Shown here piece by piece: positions 23,831 to 38,200 of a stretch of DNA of 64,000 nt (its first letter is position 1; every line of letters begins with the position of its first letter). The stretch is from Brachycybe producta (lineage: Eukaryota > Arthropoda > Diplopoda > Playtdesmida > Andrognathidae): assembly GCA_036925085.1 (NCBI GenBank), contig JAUPFP010000006.1:4367131-4431130 (forward strand), in the 5' to 3' direction. The notes below the pieces were generated by a model. That model was given only the letters and a program-made list of their open reading frames with translations, searched no databases and had not been told where the DNA came from. The position numbers and the translations under genes are program-made.

Positions 23831-26800
23831 ATGCTGACGAATATACTTAAACACGCGTTATCTCGACGCCTTTTCCATAACATGACAATCACACGAATAA
23901 GATCCTTCGATCGTCGTTATTTTTCTAACAGAATAAATTCAGTTTTACTCTGGGACAAACTCGAAGAATATGGAAAAAAGACGGCCATCGTGGACGCAAA
24001 AGGACATCATACATATGAAGACATCTATCGAAAAAGCGTTTCTATTGCAAAAGAAATAGCTAAAATGCATGTTAAAAACGCCGATGTAAAACTGAGCAGC
24101 TGCGCACCTCACATCACATTCCTTTGTCCCAACGACTCGACTTATTTTACCGTCCTACTTGCCTGTTGGTTAAACGGATCTTCTGCGGTTCCTCTGTGTC
24201 CTCAACATCCCGTGTCACAGTGGGAATACTTCATAAGAGACTCCAATAGCTCTCTCGTTGTATCCACCGAAGAACACAGCGACGTTCTTTCTAAAGTGAG
24301 CGGTGACGTCGGAGTTCCGTTCTACGAAGTGCGAACCAGAGACGTCGACACGATCGGTGGCGACGTTACGTTTTCGGACGTGCCGAAGAGAGTCTCTAAA
24401 AACACGAACGCTCTGTTGCTGTACACGAGTGGAACGACCGGTTCGCCGAAGGGAGTCGTCATTACGCACGGAATCCTTCAGGCACAGATGGATAATCTCG
24501 TTCAAGCCTGGAAAATCAATGCAAACGATATATTACTACATGTTCTTCCTATGCATCATATGCATGGTCTTGTCAATGCACTTTTATGTCAACTTTACTC
24601 TGGTGCAACCGTCAATATGCTGCCAAAGTTTGAAGCTGCTCGTGTAAGTGCATGGGCACTACGATGAAGAAGACACAATTTCAAATAAATTAACAAGCTT
24701 GTAAACTGATTAGTACACTTGTATATTAGAACAAAAAGAGCATTTTCATACGAACAATTCGCACCTCGGCTATAAGAGTGGCACAACTAAAAAAAACACT
24801 TTTATTTGGGAAAATGAGTTTGAAGTTAAGAGAAGATTCATTGCTTACTTTGCTGAGCTTTTCAAGTGCAAAAACCGTTTTAACTATTCACAATATCGGT
24901 TTATTTGGCTCCCCGACAATAGATTGAGATAGAACAAATGCAACTTTAAACGAATTTTCCCCAAAAAAACAAGTGTTTTTTTGAGTTGTGACACGCTTCC
25001 AGCCGAGGTGCGAATTCCAAAGTTACTACTATCGTTTAACGAGATAAAAAAATAGCATTATTTACTGTTTTTTTTTAAAGCGTATTGATGCTTTTCTGCA
25101 TTTTTTCAAGATTTCTTTTAAAACTTGTTCAAACGTTTTGAATAATAATTTTTAAGACTAATTTTGGAAAATAATTCTAGTTTTATAAACGTCTAGCGAA
25201 AGTTTGGAAAATAATTCTAGTTTTATAAACGTCTAGCGAAAGTTTGAAAAAAAATGTCTAATGTTTTGGGGAAAAAAAAATCTGACGTTTGGAAAAGAAA
25301 ATCTGAAATTTGGGAGACAAAACAATTCTAAAGTTTGGAGAGAAAAAATTCTTAGGCTTTTTTAAAAAAACTAAAGTTTAGCAAATTATTTAAAAAAAAA
25401 ACGAAACTCAAAGAAGAAAAAAATCCTCTTCCAAATAAAATCAAGAAGTCACTTTAGGCCGGGTCCACATCAAGCTGACAAAAGTGCAATATGAATTCGA
25501 GTCAAAAACGCCAGAAAAAGCCGATTTTTAAAACAAAACAAAACATGAAACAACTGTCAGCAGTGCTCAAAACAAAACCACAACAAATGTGTGACACAAC
25601 ACAAGTTTAAGGTTTGGATTTTTTGTTTCTATAGCTGCCCACGTAGACGTGCACAACAGGTTTTAAAACACAGCACAACCACGAGTTGAAAAATGTTGCT
25701 TAGTACCGAGGCAAAACACAAACCTGATGTTTACCGACTTGATCCGGGACATTGAATAGTTTGTAAAATTGCAGACAAAACAAAAACAAAACACAAAAGT
25801 CGCATAATACCAATTTGACTTGAAACACTGAGTTTCTGCTTTGTTTTTGTTTCATCAGCTTGATCTGGATCCGGCCTTCCATTTACACTTTCCTATATTT
25901 TCTTGAAAAATTTCCCGTTAACTTTCTTTACACTCTGAAAACGTTTTTCAATGTTTGAACACTTATCGCACAATTAATAAGATCTGCTGTGGCTCTATAT
26001 TCAGGTGTGGGATCTCCTTTGCTCGTCAGAAAACGGTCCATCGAGAGTGAACACTTTTATGGCAGTGCCAACCATTTATGAGAAACTACTCGAGTATTAC
26101 GATACTCACTTGGAGGGCAAAACCAGTGTGAAGGAATTTATCAGAGCCACTTGCAAAGACAAAATAAGGAATCACACTACAAACTTCAAATTCTAACCTC
26201 GCAAAATAACTTTTTTGATAACGTTTATTGTTTACAGACTGATGGTTAGTGGCTCGGCGGCACTTCGCGAAGTAACATTTAAAAGATGGGCGGAAGTGAC
26301 GGGCCATCAGTTACTGGAGCGATACGGAATGACCGAAATTGGAATGGCCCTCACAAACCCCCTTAAGGGACAACGCAAACCAGGTTCATAAATAAGACAC
26401 TTGACTTTGGGATGTGGTATAATTGTCTAACATTTTCTTCTATCATATTAAGGATTTGTCGGAATACCGTTTCCGAAAGTCGAAGTCTGTATCGCAAAGG
26501 CCAACAAGTACGCCAGACTTGGTTATGATGTAATCAACACGACTATCGGTACATCCAGTGCCACATTGACTCCAAACATGGAGGCAGAGTCCGGAGAACT
26601 CTACATCCGTGGTCCTAATGTCTTTCAAGAGTATTGGAACCGTCCTCAAGACACAAAAAACGCATTCACTTTGGATGGATGGTTTAAAACAGGTGTGTCC
26701 AACACTGTTGCATTCAAATCAGATGATTTTTTTTTACATTTATCTTAATTAAAGTTCGTTGTTGAAATTTATAAAAAGGCTGCAAATATACTGAATCTGA

Positions 26801-28178
26801 AACTGTTGCAAAATTATATCTACGTAATCGTGCATTTTGTTTAAAGACGGTAGCAGGAGCTTGTGAACGGTTTTAGAGCTGTTTGTGAACCGGTACAAAG
26901 TTCGCTCTTGAGGCGGTATATCAAAGAGTTCATTCTCGAACATCTGTCGTACAGAGAACCCTGTCTAGCCATGAGTAAGCTCGTCTCGCCAGTTGATAAT
27001 TATTACAATGTTCATTACATGTTCATCGTTTGATGACATCTTGAATAAAACGCGAACCCTACGCAAACTCTTGACCAACTAACAAACAAACTTTCGAGAG
27101 TTGTTCGCCGTGCGAACGCGAACAGCCTTGTTTTTTGGTGTAGACAAGTTATGCTCGCGAGCAGGTCTCGAACAGTTCCCGAGCGGTTCACGAACATATA
27201 ATTTTATTTTAAAGGTGCGATGCTTTATAAACAGCTCATTTTCGAACTCTTAGATTATTCTGTATTTCAGGAGAAAAAATTAAGAGAAACTAGTGTTTTA
27301 GAAACTAGAAGGGTAGCCCAATCTCTTAAAGGCATTTTCATGTTGATTTCTTTCAAAATAAACTTTTTTTGGACAAAAATTAAAAAATGTCATCTTCATA
27401 AAGTTGGGCCATTTTCTAACTCGCATAAAAAGCTTATTTTGAAATAAAAGATGACAATATGGAAATTACCTTTATGTGATTGAGCTACCCATCTAGTTTT
27501 TAAAGCACATTCAAGTAATTCTTTATTTTGCACCTAACAGACAGTATAATCAAAGTTCAAGAGACTTTTCACTTTAAAACCTTTTGAACACCTTCAAAGT
27601 TCTAAGAGCCTGTTCGCATGAGCAACTTTTTGTGGTCGAGTTCGACTGCAAATTGTAGTCGGCGTGTCGCTAAATACGCATTAAAAAATTAAAATAATCG
27701 ATTAAAATCCAAAAAAAATCTAATATAAATCTTGATTTTTCTTTTAATCATGTGTGTGTTTCCATTCGTTACAGTGGCTGCTTAAAACGTTTCCTTTTGT
27801 TTCTATGTTCTTTCAGGTGATACGGCTCAATACGAGAACGGTTCGTACAAGATTCTTGGTCGTACGTCCGTAGACATCATCAAGAGTGGTGGCTACAAGA
27901 TCAGTGCCTTAGATGTAGAACGACATCTTCTCTACCATGAACACATCACAAAATGTGCCGTCGTTGGGCTTCCGGACATTGTTTGGGGACAAAAGGTGGC
28001 GTGCATCGTCGTCAAGAAGCCAAAGAGCGAACTTACGGCCGAACAATTACAAGAGTGGTGCAAAACCAAATTACCACCTTATTGTGTTCCAACTGTTGTT
28101 AAGTTTTTGGACGAGATACCGTCCAATGTTATGGGAAAAGTTAATAAGAAAACTTTAATAAAAGATGTTTTTAACTGA
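23831..28178 (+). CDS. ACSF3: Mitochondrial malonyl-CoA synthetase ACSF3
   Basis: Activates malonate (and methylmalonate) to the CoA thioester with ATP in the mitochondrial matrix, supplying malonyl-CoA for mitochondrial fatty-acid synthesis. Exons: 23831-24643, 26005-26168, 26238-26383, 26453-26692, 27817-28178, total 574 aa (human 576). The Arg-rich, acid-free N-terminus ([20 protein letters not shown]) fits a targeting peptide. ANL-enzyme motifs: [12 protein letters not shown] at 198-209, [12 protein letters not shown] at 352-363, DGWFKTGD at about 449-456, [14 protein letters not shown] at 469-482, and the C-terminal lysine in MGKVNKK (Lys562). Family-specific blocks include [19 protein letters not shown] and MVSGSAAL. 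Intron 2 (26169-26237) begins GA, not GT, while both flanking exons are conserved and in phase; no usable GT or GC exists before the in-frame stop. Introns 1 and 4 are large and hold transposons. Confidence 0.95.
24757..25013. mobile_element. Foldback element in ACSF3 intron 1
   Basis: Left end TTCGCACCTCGGCTATAAGA then GTGGCACAACT. The right end is the inverse, AGTTGTGACACGCTTCCAGC then CGAGGTGCGAA. Confidence 0.6.
25164..25243 (+). repeat. 40-bp tandem duplication
   Basis: TTGGAAAATAATTCTAGTTT...CTAGCGAAAG is repeated twice back to back without differences, in ACSF3 intron 1. Degenerate relatives of GTTTGGAAAA continue to about 25400. Confidence 0.8.
25456..25877. mobile_element. Terminal-inverted-repeat element in ACSF3 intron 1
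   Basis: Ends AGGCCGGGTCCACATCAAGC and, inverted, AGGCCGGATCCAGATCAAGC. It belongs to the group with GCC(T/G)GGTCCACA-type tips. Confidence 0.6.
27225..27560 (+). repeat. FB-A foldback element, near full length, in ACSF3 intron 4
   Basis: Left arm ACAGCTCATTTTCGAACTCT, ATTATTCTGTATTTCAGGAG and TTTTAGAAACTAGAAGGGTA. The right arm is the inverse, with GATTGAGCTACCCATCTAG. It is one of the best-preserved copies. Confidence 0.65.
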
Positions 28179-29245
28179 TTTCGTTGATAATAATCGTATT
28201 TTTTCGTCTAACTTTGACATACGTTTAGGTTTTAAAAAGGTGAATATCACAGCCTTTTACAAGTAAACAAAAACCTAAAAACGTTGAAGTTTGTTTGAAA
28301 CATGAAAAGTAAGCCTTGCCGTTTTCGGATGGTTGCTGACTGATGATAACATTGCCGGCATTGTTGACAGGCCAATCGGCTTGCTGAATCGAAACCGAAC
28401 GATGTCGGTCGCCATCAAAGGATGCCGAGCCGAACTGCGTAGTGTTGACGTACCCCTGTTCAGTCGTGGTCACAAGTTAGTTTCAAGTCGGTTGTCGTGT
28501 TGACGGTGTTGTTTTTGAACAAACAGCCGAGGCTGCGAGTGTGGACGTAGAGGTATTTTCAACAAAGCCGATCGGCTTTGGCAATCCAAGTGTGGATGCA
28601 CCTTAATGTTAACCCCTGTATTTTTGTTACTGCTCATTTTAAACTGACTTTTCTTTTCTTTGTGAAAACATCTTCCCAATTAAGGTTTAAAATTCAATGT
28701 TTGTTGAGAGTTCTAAAAACGTAAAATAAGTAAATTATAATATACTAATATTAATACTAATTACATACTATATTAATATTATACTAATACTAATACCTGT
28801 ATATTATAATCAAGGTTCTCAAATGTGTTTTCCTGTATCTCCAATTCAACCACCGAAGAAAGAAACTTATATTGATACATATTCATAATCCATAATTGCA
28901 TCACATGATTACAATCTATTGATTATTTATTCTGAAAGAAAAAAAATACATAATAATGAGTAAATAACCAAGGTTAAATTCTTTTGTAGATATTTTTTTT
29001 ATGGAAATACCTTTTCTTTCTGAACACTTAAATCAATTTTAACAACTACACTTTGGAATAGAACTTCCGAATATTTGTAAAAAAAAAATATATATCCTTC
29101 AAAAATATTGGTTATTAAAGGGTTGAAAATACAATTTAATTTCCTATAAATCTGTGATGATGTTGTTGTTGGTGGATGAGTTACAATTTGTTTTGCAATT
29201 AATATACTAACTTTCATAAAAAAGACTGGAGAACCAAATATTAAA
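28179..29245. other. Spacer between ACSF3 and ARS1
   Basis: About 1.1 kb. A GC-richer patch at 28300-28605 ends AAGTGTGGATGCACCTTAA and looks like a degenerate transposon; it contains repeated CCGATCGGCTT-like words. An AT microsatellite of TAATACTAATAT units follows (28735-28800). No gene seen. Confidence 0.35.
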
Positions 29246-32200
29246 ATGCTACGAAATCTGCTGTTTACAGTTCTTTTAGCATTTGTGCTTTCAATTTATG
29301 GTTTTGTGGAAAACCAGGAAATTTCGAGTCAACCCCATATTATATTGATGGTTGCTGATGATATGGGTAAGATATTTGCATAATTTATTCAACATGCTTT
29401 TGATGTAAATTGGTCGAATTAATTAGGTTTATGCGTCCCAGTAAGCACGCAGAGTTTATGTCCGACGTTGTCAGTATAAATTCTAAAATTTTACGTCGCC
29501 AAAGTGACACTTAAAGCTAAAAGCTTAAAAACAATCCATAAACTTACTATAGAGTTTTGTCAAACGCAATGTTTTCCAAATGGGGTTCCGTAAAGAGAAA
29601 GGAAGGGTTCCGCAAAAAATTAAATTTTTTTTTATTAAATTTCACACTGTAAAAAAATGTATAATTTTAATAGTTTCTTAAAATAATTTTAAGTTTAATT
29701 GAAGTAGTCACAGCATGTCCATCTTCAGACATTCCAACACAACTCAAAAATTAAATAAGACATAAAATGAGATTTTTTAAAATTATTAATTAAAAGTGAA
29801 TCTGATACCCTAAAATTATCATTTTATTAAGATTAGGTGCCTACTATTGTTATCCATATCTACTTTTTCTAGCATTATCTCACTTCCGTATACAGGATGT
29901 TATGTAAAAGTACTATTCGAGTTCCGTAGGGTTCCATAAAGGGTTCCATATAGTGAAATAAAATTGGGAAACACTCACTGGTCTAACGTCATGTTACCTG
30001 TATTCTAAGCAATCTTTTTGAATACGTAGGGTAAGCCTTACCCACTCTTCTAATATTTCTACACAGCGCATTGTCTTTTCAGTTGTGTACTTTTTTAAAA
30101 AATTTAAAAACGTTACACGAAATAGTTGCATCAACTTCAACCAATGCGAAATAAAAACATTAATAGGCAAAAATGCAACGCTCAATCGCTCATCAAGTGG
30201 GTTCAGTAGTAAAGTAGTATAATTTCAAATTTTCAAGTTGTTGAATTTGTTTTCAATTTTTGCGGATAATTCGTTTGTTTTTGGTGAGTTCCTATTTACA
30301 ACGGTTTTTTTTCTTTCGATTAATTATTCATCATTCCAGGTAATGTGAAATGTACAATAACAAATAAGTTTAAATTCTATTTTAACAAAAATTTTTTTTA
30401 CAAACTTTATTTTAATTTTTTAATTTTTTAAACTTGCGTACGAATGGTTGTTGACTCAAAAATTCTAGGATGGAACGACATAGGTTTCAACAATAAAGAT
30501 ATAATTTCTCCAAACCTCGATGAACTCATAGCTGATGGAATCTTTCTAAACCAATCTTATATGATGTCCCTTTGTACGCCGTAAGTGGATATACCGACCC
30601 GGGGATCAATAAGCAGTGTTGGAAAGTAATAAGTGTCAAGTTGAACAAACGCCAAACTAAATAATATAAGTGCCAAACTAAATAGGCGCCAATTGGAACA
30701 AACGTCTCACCGAATAAGCACCAAATTGAACTAAAGGCCAAACTGAAATAAAAGGCAAAAATTTGGCAGTTATTCAGTTTGACGATTGTTCAATTTGGCG
30801 CTTATTAAGGTTGGCATTTGTTCAATTTGGCTCAAATGTAATAAGAATCTATTTTGAAAATTAAATTACTTTGAGAAAAATGAGTAATTGTAATTAATTT
30901 CTTTTTTAAATTGGAAATTGTAATTGCAATTAATTACTTTTTCACTGATATAATTAGTAATTGTAATTCATTACTTTTAAAAGTCGTTTGTCCTAACACT
31001 GGTTCCCACACCCACACATGGTAATAAATATGCATTCTCAATGGGGATCTATATGACTCTGCGCCACACAAATACTAAAGAAACACAACATTCTCAACAA
31101 AATATACTTATTAATAATGAATACTACTGTATATCATTTCTTTTCAGCTCGAGAGCTGCTCTCATGACTGGATATTATCCATTTCGCACTGGAATGCAAG
31201 TACGATTTTCCCCACACATATTAACGAACCATCAAACATTTAACATAAATGACATCAATTAAATCATCGATTTTAATTTTTAAATTAAAATCCAAATCTA
31301 ATTTTTTTTTTTACAAAGTTACTTTTTTTTATATATTTTATGTGTAAGCAAATTTTAACTTTATTTATTTTGAAGTTGTTTTATTACAGTTTATATAAAG
31401 GCTTACTGTCGAATTTGTTTAATTTGAATCAGTTGTAAAAGTTTGCCTTAAATGCACTGCATTTAGTTAAAAAATATTAAATATATTTATAATAAATAAT
31501 AATTCGATTTTGATTCTTTTAAATTTACAAAAAAAAAAATTCTGATCCGTTTCTAACCCTGATTCGAACAACAATTTTTAACTAAAATATTTCTCACTCT
31601 TAGAATAATGTTTTGTTCTCTGCGATACCAAGCGGATTACCTCTAAAATTCCCTACAGTTGCCGATAAGTTACGAGAGTTGGGCTACGCAACACACATCA
31701 TTGGAAAGTATGAAACAGTAAGTACACACAACACGTATACTTTTCTTTTATGCTCCTTTATTATTATCCAATAAAGGTGGAATTTAGGATTCTGTGACTG
31801 GGCTTATACTCCGCTTGAGCGTGGTTTCGATTCCTTCCTTGGATACTATCAGGCATCCGAATTTTATATTAACCATTCAACAGGAGGTAAACATTGCATA
31901 CTTATTTGTTAGAAGAAGAAAAAAGTCTCTTATAGTAGTTAAGAACCTATCGGCATAAATGAGACAAATACGATGTAATACCTGGTATAGCCGTTTAACA
32001 TGGTGTGTTTGGTTTGGTTTTGGATCACTAAAAACTGTCTCCTTTTGTCCAAAAACTTCCAATAAGATTAAAAAAAAAATTCAATGGGTGCCTTAAAACA
32101 ATTGTACATCCACTAATACTTTTATATCACTCCAATTTAACTGGTGTCACCAGAATCATTGTTTCGTGACTATTTTGGTAATAGAAAAATAGGAAAAAAA

Positions 32201-35200
32201 ATGCTCGATATTTCAGGTGAAAATACGGCGCTCCAGAAACCATTTTAATGGGTGTATGTGAGACAAGGAAACGAGTCTTGCAAATATTTGCCTTAAAACC
32301 ATTTACCCTAACGACACTTTCCTAAAAGAATTAATATTTGCCCTAAAGGGACATTCACACTAAAACCATTTCCATTAAAGGGAGCTTTGTCTAAATTTGT
32401 TTATAGCTCTTTAGGGCAAAACTTCCTTTAGGGAAAGTGGTTTTAAGGAAAACGTTCCTGTAGCGAACGTGATTTTAAGGAAAACGTCCCTGTAGGGAAT
32501 GTGTTTTTAAGGCAAATGTTCCTGTAGAGAAAGTGGAAAATGTCCTGTTATGGCAAGTGTTCCTTTAGAGCAAAAAATTAGGACAAATGTTTTAGAGCAA
32601 TCATCCCTTTAGGGCAATTGGTAATAGGGAAAATGGATTTAGGACGAGTGTTTTGGTGGCAAATGTTGAAATCTCCAAGAGATGATTTCATTATTTCAGC
32701 AACAACCATATGCTATGTTTGAATTTTAATACCAATATTTGATTACTGTAGATTATTCTTCACTTCCACATGTTATTTATTTGAATTTGAAAAGTTACAC
32801 TGCAAGAAGCCAAGAAGGCCTGTGGCACAGGAACGAAAAACCAATTGCAGCATGTAAAATGCACTGTCATAAGTTCATAACCCAAAGATATAAACCGAAT
32901 AACATTAACTGCAACATATTCTGGTGCAGCTGAAATAATACATTGTCAGAAAATTAAGAATCCCATAAATCCATAATACAAGTTTATTTTCATGCATAAA
33001 ATCCTCTGTAAGAGAGTTCCATTGCCCTACCACCCTACGAACAAATGTCCAGTAATATGAATCGGCCCATGCGAAAATCTAATAATGTTAGAGTGGTCAC
33101 CCCTACCCAAGGAATATGGCCTAATGTCCCGCATAGTTAACTTGAAGTTGGCTTAGAACAAGAGCCTTCTATTATCCATTTGAAAATATTTAAACTAAAA
33201 CCTGTCCGTCCTCCTTATACCTTGTACAAACATGAATTAAATGAATTCAAATTCAATGTGTTTAGGTGAATTATACGGAATCCAGTTAAGGACATGAACC
33301 AAATAAAAATTGACTTTATTATTAATATTTTAAATTGAAATACTAGATCAATATTTTGTCAATAGTTTATATAAATTATATTGAAGTAGTAACTCAATAT
33401 TTTCAGATTAATTAACTGAATAAATTGAATTCGACATATTGTTTGTTTGTCCTTCACAGAGGGCTCTGTAGAACACATTTATTATTTAAATGCATTTAAA
33501 TTATCAGGTGTGTACTAGGTATAAAGGCTGGTTTACACGGGTAGAATTTTTAGTAGAATAGAGTAGCGAAGAGAGTAGACTTTACTCGCTACTCTACCAA
33601 AAATGGTTTTGGAACCGTTCACACGATAGGAGAGTAATCGCAGGACTACTGCTGTGTTGATGTTGTTGTTTTTGTTTGTCGCACTCTACCAGTCACTCTA
33701 CTCTACTGAAGAAAGTTGAGTACACGGGTATAGTGGGGAGACTAGTAGAGTGTTTCGAGGTGGAGGGGTAAGTAGAGTAGAGCTACTTTGCCACATGTGC
33801 GATAGTATTCTACTCTACCAGCAAACCAGTACTCTACTGCAAACTCTACTCTACTGCAATTTTTGCCGGGTTTCTACGGGTAGAGTTACTCTACTCTACT
33901 CAGTACTCTACTAAAAACTCTACCCGTGTAAACCAGGCTTTAGAGATTGAAATGGGAATAACAGCAGCAGATGACAACATCCTCATTAAAAACATGAGAA
34001 TTAAAAAGTAGTAGAGTGCTTGGCAAGTCAAATGATAACTGAGTTTTCCAACAACTGCTGGAGCAAATCTACAACAATTAATTAAATTCCACTTGATTAC
34101 AAAAAAAAAACCCCTCTAATTTGCATTGGGGCACCCGATATGTTATTCTTAAATAGTTTACTGTGTTCATAATGTCTTATTAACTAATCCGTTATTCGTT
34201 ATACTTGTTTAGCCTATCACGATTGGGGTTATGACTTTAGAAATAATTCCGATGTCGCATGGGAATATTTTGATGTACACTCTTCGGTATATACTAATTA
34301 AACTAATATTCTCGACACAATCAAAATTGAATATACTGTATAATCGACAATTTACTAATTGTTTTCGAACACGAAGGCGACTTTTGAAAGACTTTCCGGG
34401 GACAAAATGAAGTCGAATGTCGCTGGACTATATCGTCGCAATGTATTTTCTATAAAAAAAAACGCAAACTAGGCACACAGTTAAAAGTCGCCCATGAGTC
34501 AATGTTGGTGTCTTTCCATAGAAAATACATTCCAACGACACCACCGCGACCTTTGACTTCATTTTGTCACCAAAAAGTTTTTCAAAAGTCTCCTGTGTGC
34601 AGAGGGTCTTACCGTAATGATCTCGTTTTGTTTCTTTGAAAGATACCGTTTGTAAAACGAGCTCTTGAAGTAATCTCATCTCACGATCGATCAAAACCTC
34701 TGTTTCTGTATTTACCATTTCAGTATGTTCACAACCCAATTCAGGTAACTAAACTACATTTGACATATGAACAATTTTTTTTAATAATTATGTGGTTGTC
34801 ATTGTTATAGGTACCGGAAGAGTTTGTGGACCTTTATGCAGACTCAAATGTTCAGAATCCTGTTCGAAGACGATTTCAAGGTAAATTTCTTAAAAAAAAA
34901 AATAGTCAGCAAACGAACTTGGTGCAAACAGAATTTCCCCCTCTTATTTTTATAGGAATGGTTTCAGCATTAGACAATGACATTGGTCAAATCATGGCGG
35001 CATTAAAAGATTACGGCCTTTACGAGAATTCTGTAATAGGTTTTACATCAGATGTAAGTTATACAAAATGAACACTTCTTAAAACAGCAACAACATTCGT
35101 AATATTCACGGAAAGACACACTGTTTGCTACGTGTTCTTGAAAAAAATTACTCTAATATTACTGTTTGAAAAACTACTCTGCGAGCAGCCAAGAAGGCCT

Positions 35201-38200
35201 GTGGCAGAGAGACAAAATTATAATTGCAGCATAAATGCAAAATGCATTGTGAAAACACCCAAATATATAAACCTAATAACAATTGCAATGTGTTCTGGTT
35301 CAGCTGAAATAATGCATTCTAAGAAAATATAAGAGTTCCATAATACAAGCTTAGAGAGTTCCATTGTCCAATCCACCCTAGGTACAAATGACCAGTAATA
35401 TGAATCAGAATCCGTGCAAAAATCTCTCTAATTTTGTAAGATTGGTCTCCCCATTGAAGTATAATGCACTGCACAGTTTACTTGAAGTGGGTTTAGGCCA
35501 AGAACCTTATTTCTATCATCCGTTTAAAAATGTTTAGACTAAAATCTGGCCTCCTTGCAAGTGAACTGTCCCAACCAAGCTACAACTCCACACTCTCATT
35601 AAGAGACTGTGGAAGCGTCACGGACGTCAGTGGGGCGATATAAGGCCCACCCCGTCTCGCCCCGCATATAAAAACGTTGAAGCCCTCAGGGGCTTCTCAA
35701 AATTGGATGGTCCTTGAGAGCATCTTGGTCTTTTGAAATGTAAATTTATGTTTAAACCTGTTAAAATTCTAAACGTGTGTACGTGTTTGGGTGGTATATT
35801 AAAAATACTACTAATTTTTGTGGCTCGCACTGCTGGCCACCAAAAAATGTATATATTTGAGGTGGGGGAGAGGTGCAAAGTGCCGAAGCCAGTAGATGGT
35901 CTGGTGACGTGATAGGAGCAGATTTATCCTGGGTACTGTTCACTTTTCGGTAAAAAAAAAAACTCTTCTACACCTCCAAGTGTTTTGCGTGCTCAAAAAA
36001 GATGCCTCACTCGCCTCGCCCGATAAGTTATGCCTCTCCCGAGTGCCGTGTTAAACGATTTTCACTGTATAAATGTAACAGAACGGAGGTCAGACAACGA
36101 GTGGAGGTAACAATTATCCGCTACGAGGCTGGAAGGGCAAACTATTTGAAGGTGGAACCAGAGTGCCAGCATTCTTCCATAGTTCTCTCTTAGAAAACAA
36201 AGGCTATGTTTACAATGGGTATATCCTGACTTCTTTTTCTAAAGAAAAAAAAAGCTACAGTTATACCTCGCTTTACATATTACCTCTGAGAACGATTCAT
36301 CAATATAACGTAATTATAGCGAAAGATTGAGCAAAATCTTCTATTTTGATTATAACAATTAATATAGAACCAACGCTATATTCTTATCAACGTTAACAAT
36401 GCAATTTTAAGGAACGCACCTCTATCGTTAAGCGAGGTATAACTGGAGTTACAGTTGAATTTTTTTTAACTTGAACTTTGGCTTAACTAAATGTCATATT
36501 TGTGCAGATTAATGCACGCAATAGATTGGATGCCGACATTATTACATATCGCTGGCGGTGAAGCTGGTAAGTAGCATACTAACAAAATTAGAAAAATATT
36601 ACAAAATAAACATATTGTTCAAACAATGCTTAGTATACATGTATAATTGTATATGTTCTACAAAAAGGACGCATTGCAACAAACCAAATGTTTCTCATTT
36701 TATAGAGTATACTAACTTTAAAAAGCTTTATTATACTACATTTCACCTAAGCTACATTTCTCCTAGACATTTTCTACTAAAGTTTATTCCACCTAAATAT
36801 TTCCCACTGAAGTACATTTCACATAAACATTTTTCATTAAAGTTCATTTCATTTAAAATACTTTTGATCTAAAGGGTAGTACACACACCAGGATTCTTTG
36901 TAGCGATACAACGTTGAAATGTTTCGGAGCTGAATCGCGTCAGCTTAGATTCATGTGGATCCAAAAGGGGAAACATTTAAACATTGTTGCGAAACATTTC
37001 ACGTGTGCACTATGACGCCAAAATAACTAATATTTGCGAAACACCACTTTAGATCCCGACATAGACGGTATGAATATGTGGCCATCGATTGTGGAGAACC
37101 AGCCATCACCAAGAGTCGAAATGATCTACAACATTAACAACGTGACTGGACGCATGATGGGAGCAATCAGGCATAAAATTACAAACTTCAGCATCAAACA
37201 TACAAATTATTATATTATTAATATTTTCTCTTAAAATGATTGTCTATTTTAGACAGGGTCCGTGGAAGATGGTCATGGGACAGCTTGGAGATGCAACAGG
37301 TTCGATTCATCCAGAAGACGTAACGGGACAAGCCGCAGATCTTTTGGTTCATGTAAATCTTTACAATCCCGCACGACCACAAACTTCGGAAGACATTTAC
37401 CTTTTCAACCTCGAAGGTAATTAATTACGACAAGTGTTTGCAAATACAGTAACGCAATTTAGGGGTAAAACTTTGATTAACAGCCAGCTAGCTGTATTCA
37501 AAAACATTACTAAAAGTGGTTCTAAAGTGACTAAATTTTCAGGTGCAAAATGAAAAGAAACTTGAATTTGTTTTAGAAACTAGAAGGGTGGCTCAATCGC
37601 TTAATAGTATTTTCATGTTGATATCTTTCAAAATAAACTATTATACTGTAACAACGTAGAGCTCTTGTTACGGGAGCTCAGGTGATAGACTCTTTTAGCT
37701 AGAGCGGATACCGCTTTTCGCTGGGAGAGTTTAGGATGTATTACCTGAGTCCACACTGGTGCCGGGGTCGTTCTCGTAGATATTCCTGGATTCGTAGCTG
37801 CTAGGGAAAGAATCATTTAGACAGGCGAGACGGATGATAGGTTCGTCGATACTTGTTTATTCATGACCAACCATTAAAACATGAATAACAGAGAATGTGT
37901 TACTGTGGCGTGCTTTCGCCACTGAACCATTATATGAGTAGTTTCATAGTTTCGATAATCAGAAAATGGACCCAGAATCTATCGAAACACGGTCTTTTAT
38001 ACCCAGAGCCTGTGTACACCTTTTTAGGGGTACACATGCCCTGGGGACCGTGCATCGACGGGTATCCATCTGCCGATACCGGAACCTGAATGTGTCTTGC
38101 AGCTTCGGGGCTCCAAGAGGGAAGGAAGGGGCGGAAATCCGCCCCCTACGTCCCCAGAGACCCCCAGGCTAGGGGAGGGACGAATTGATGAAATACAAGG

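Noticed and set aside
36868-37020. Possible element with GTACACACACC and ACGTGTGCAC ends in ARS1 intron 11
   Set aside because: The inverted match is too short and imperfect to set boundaries, although it resembles the CACAC-tipped group.
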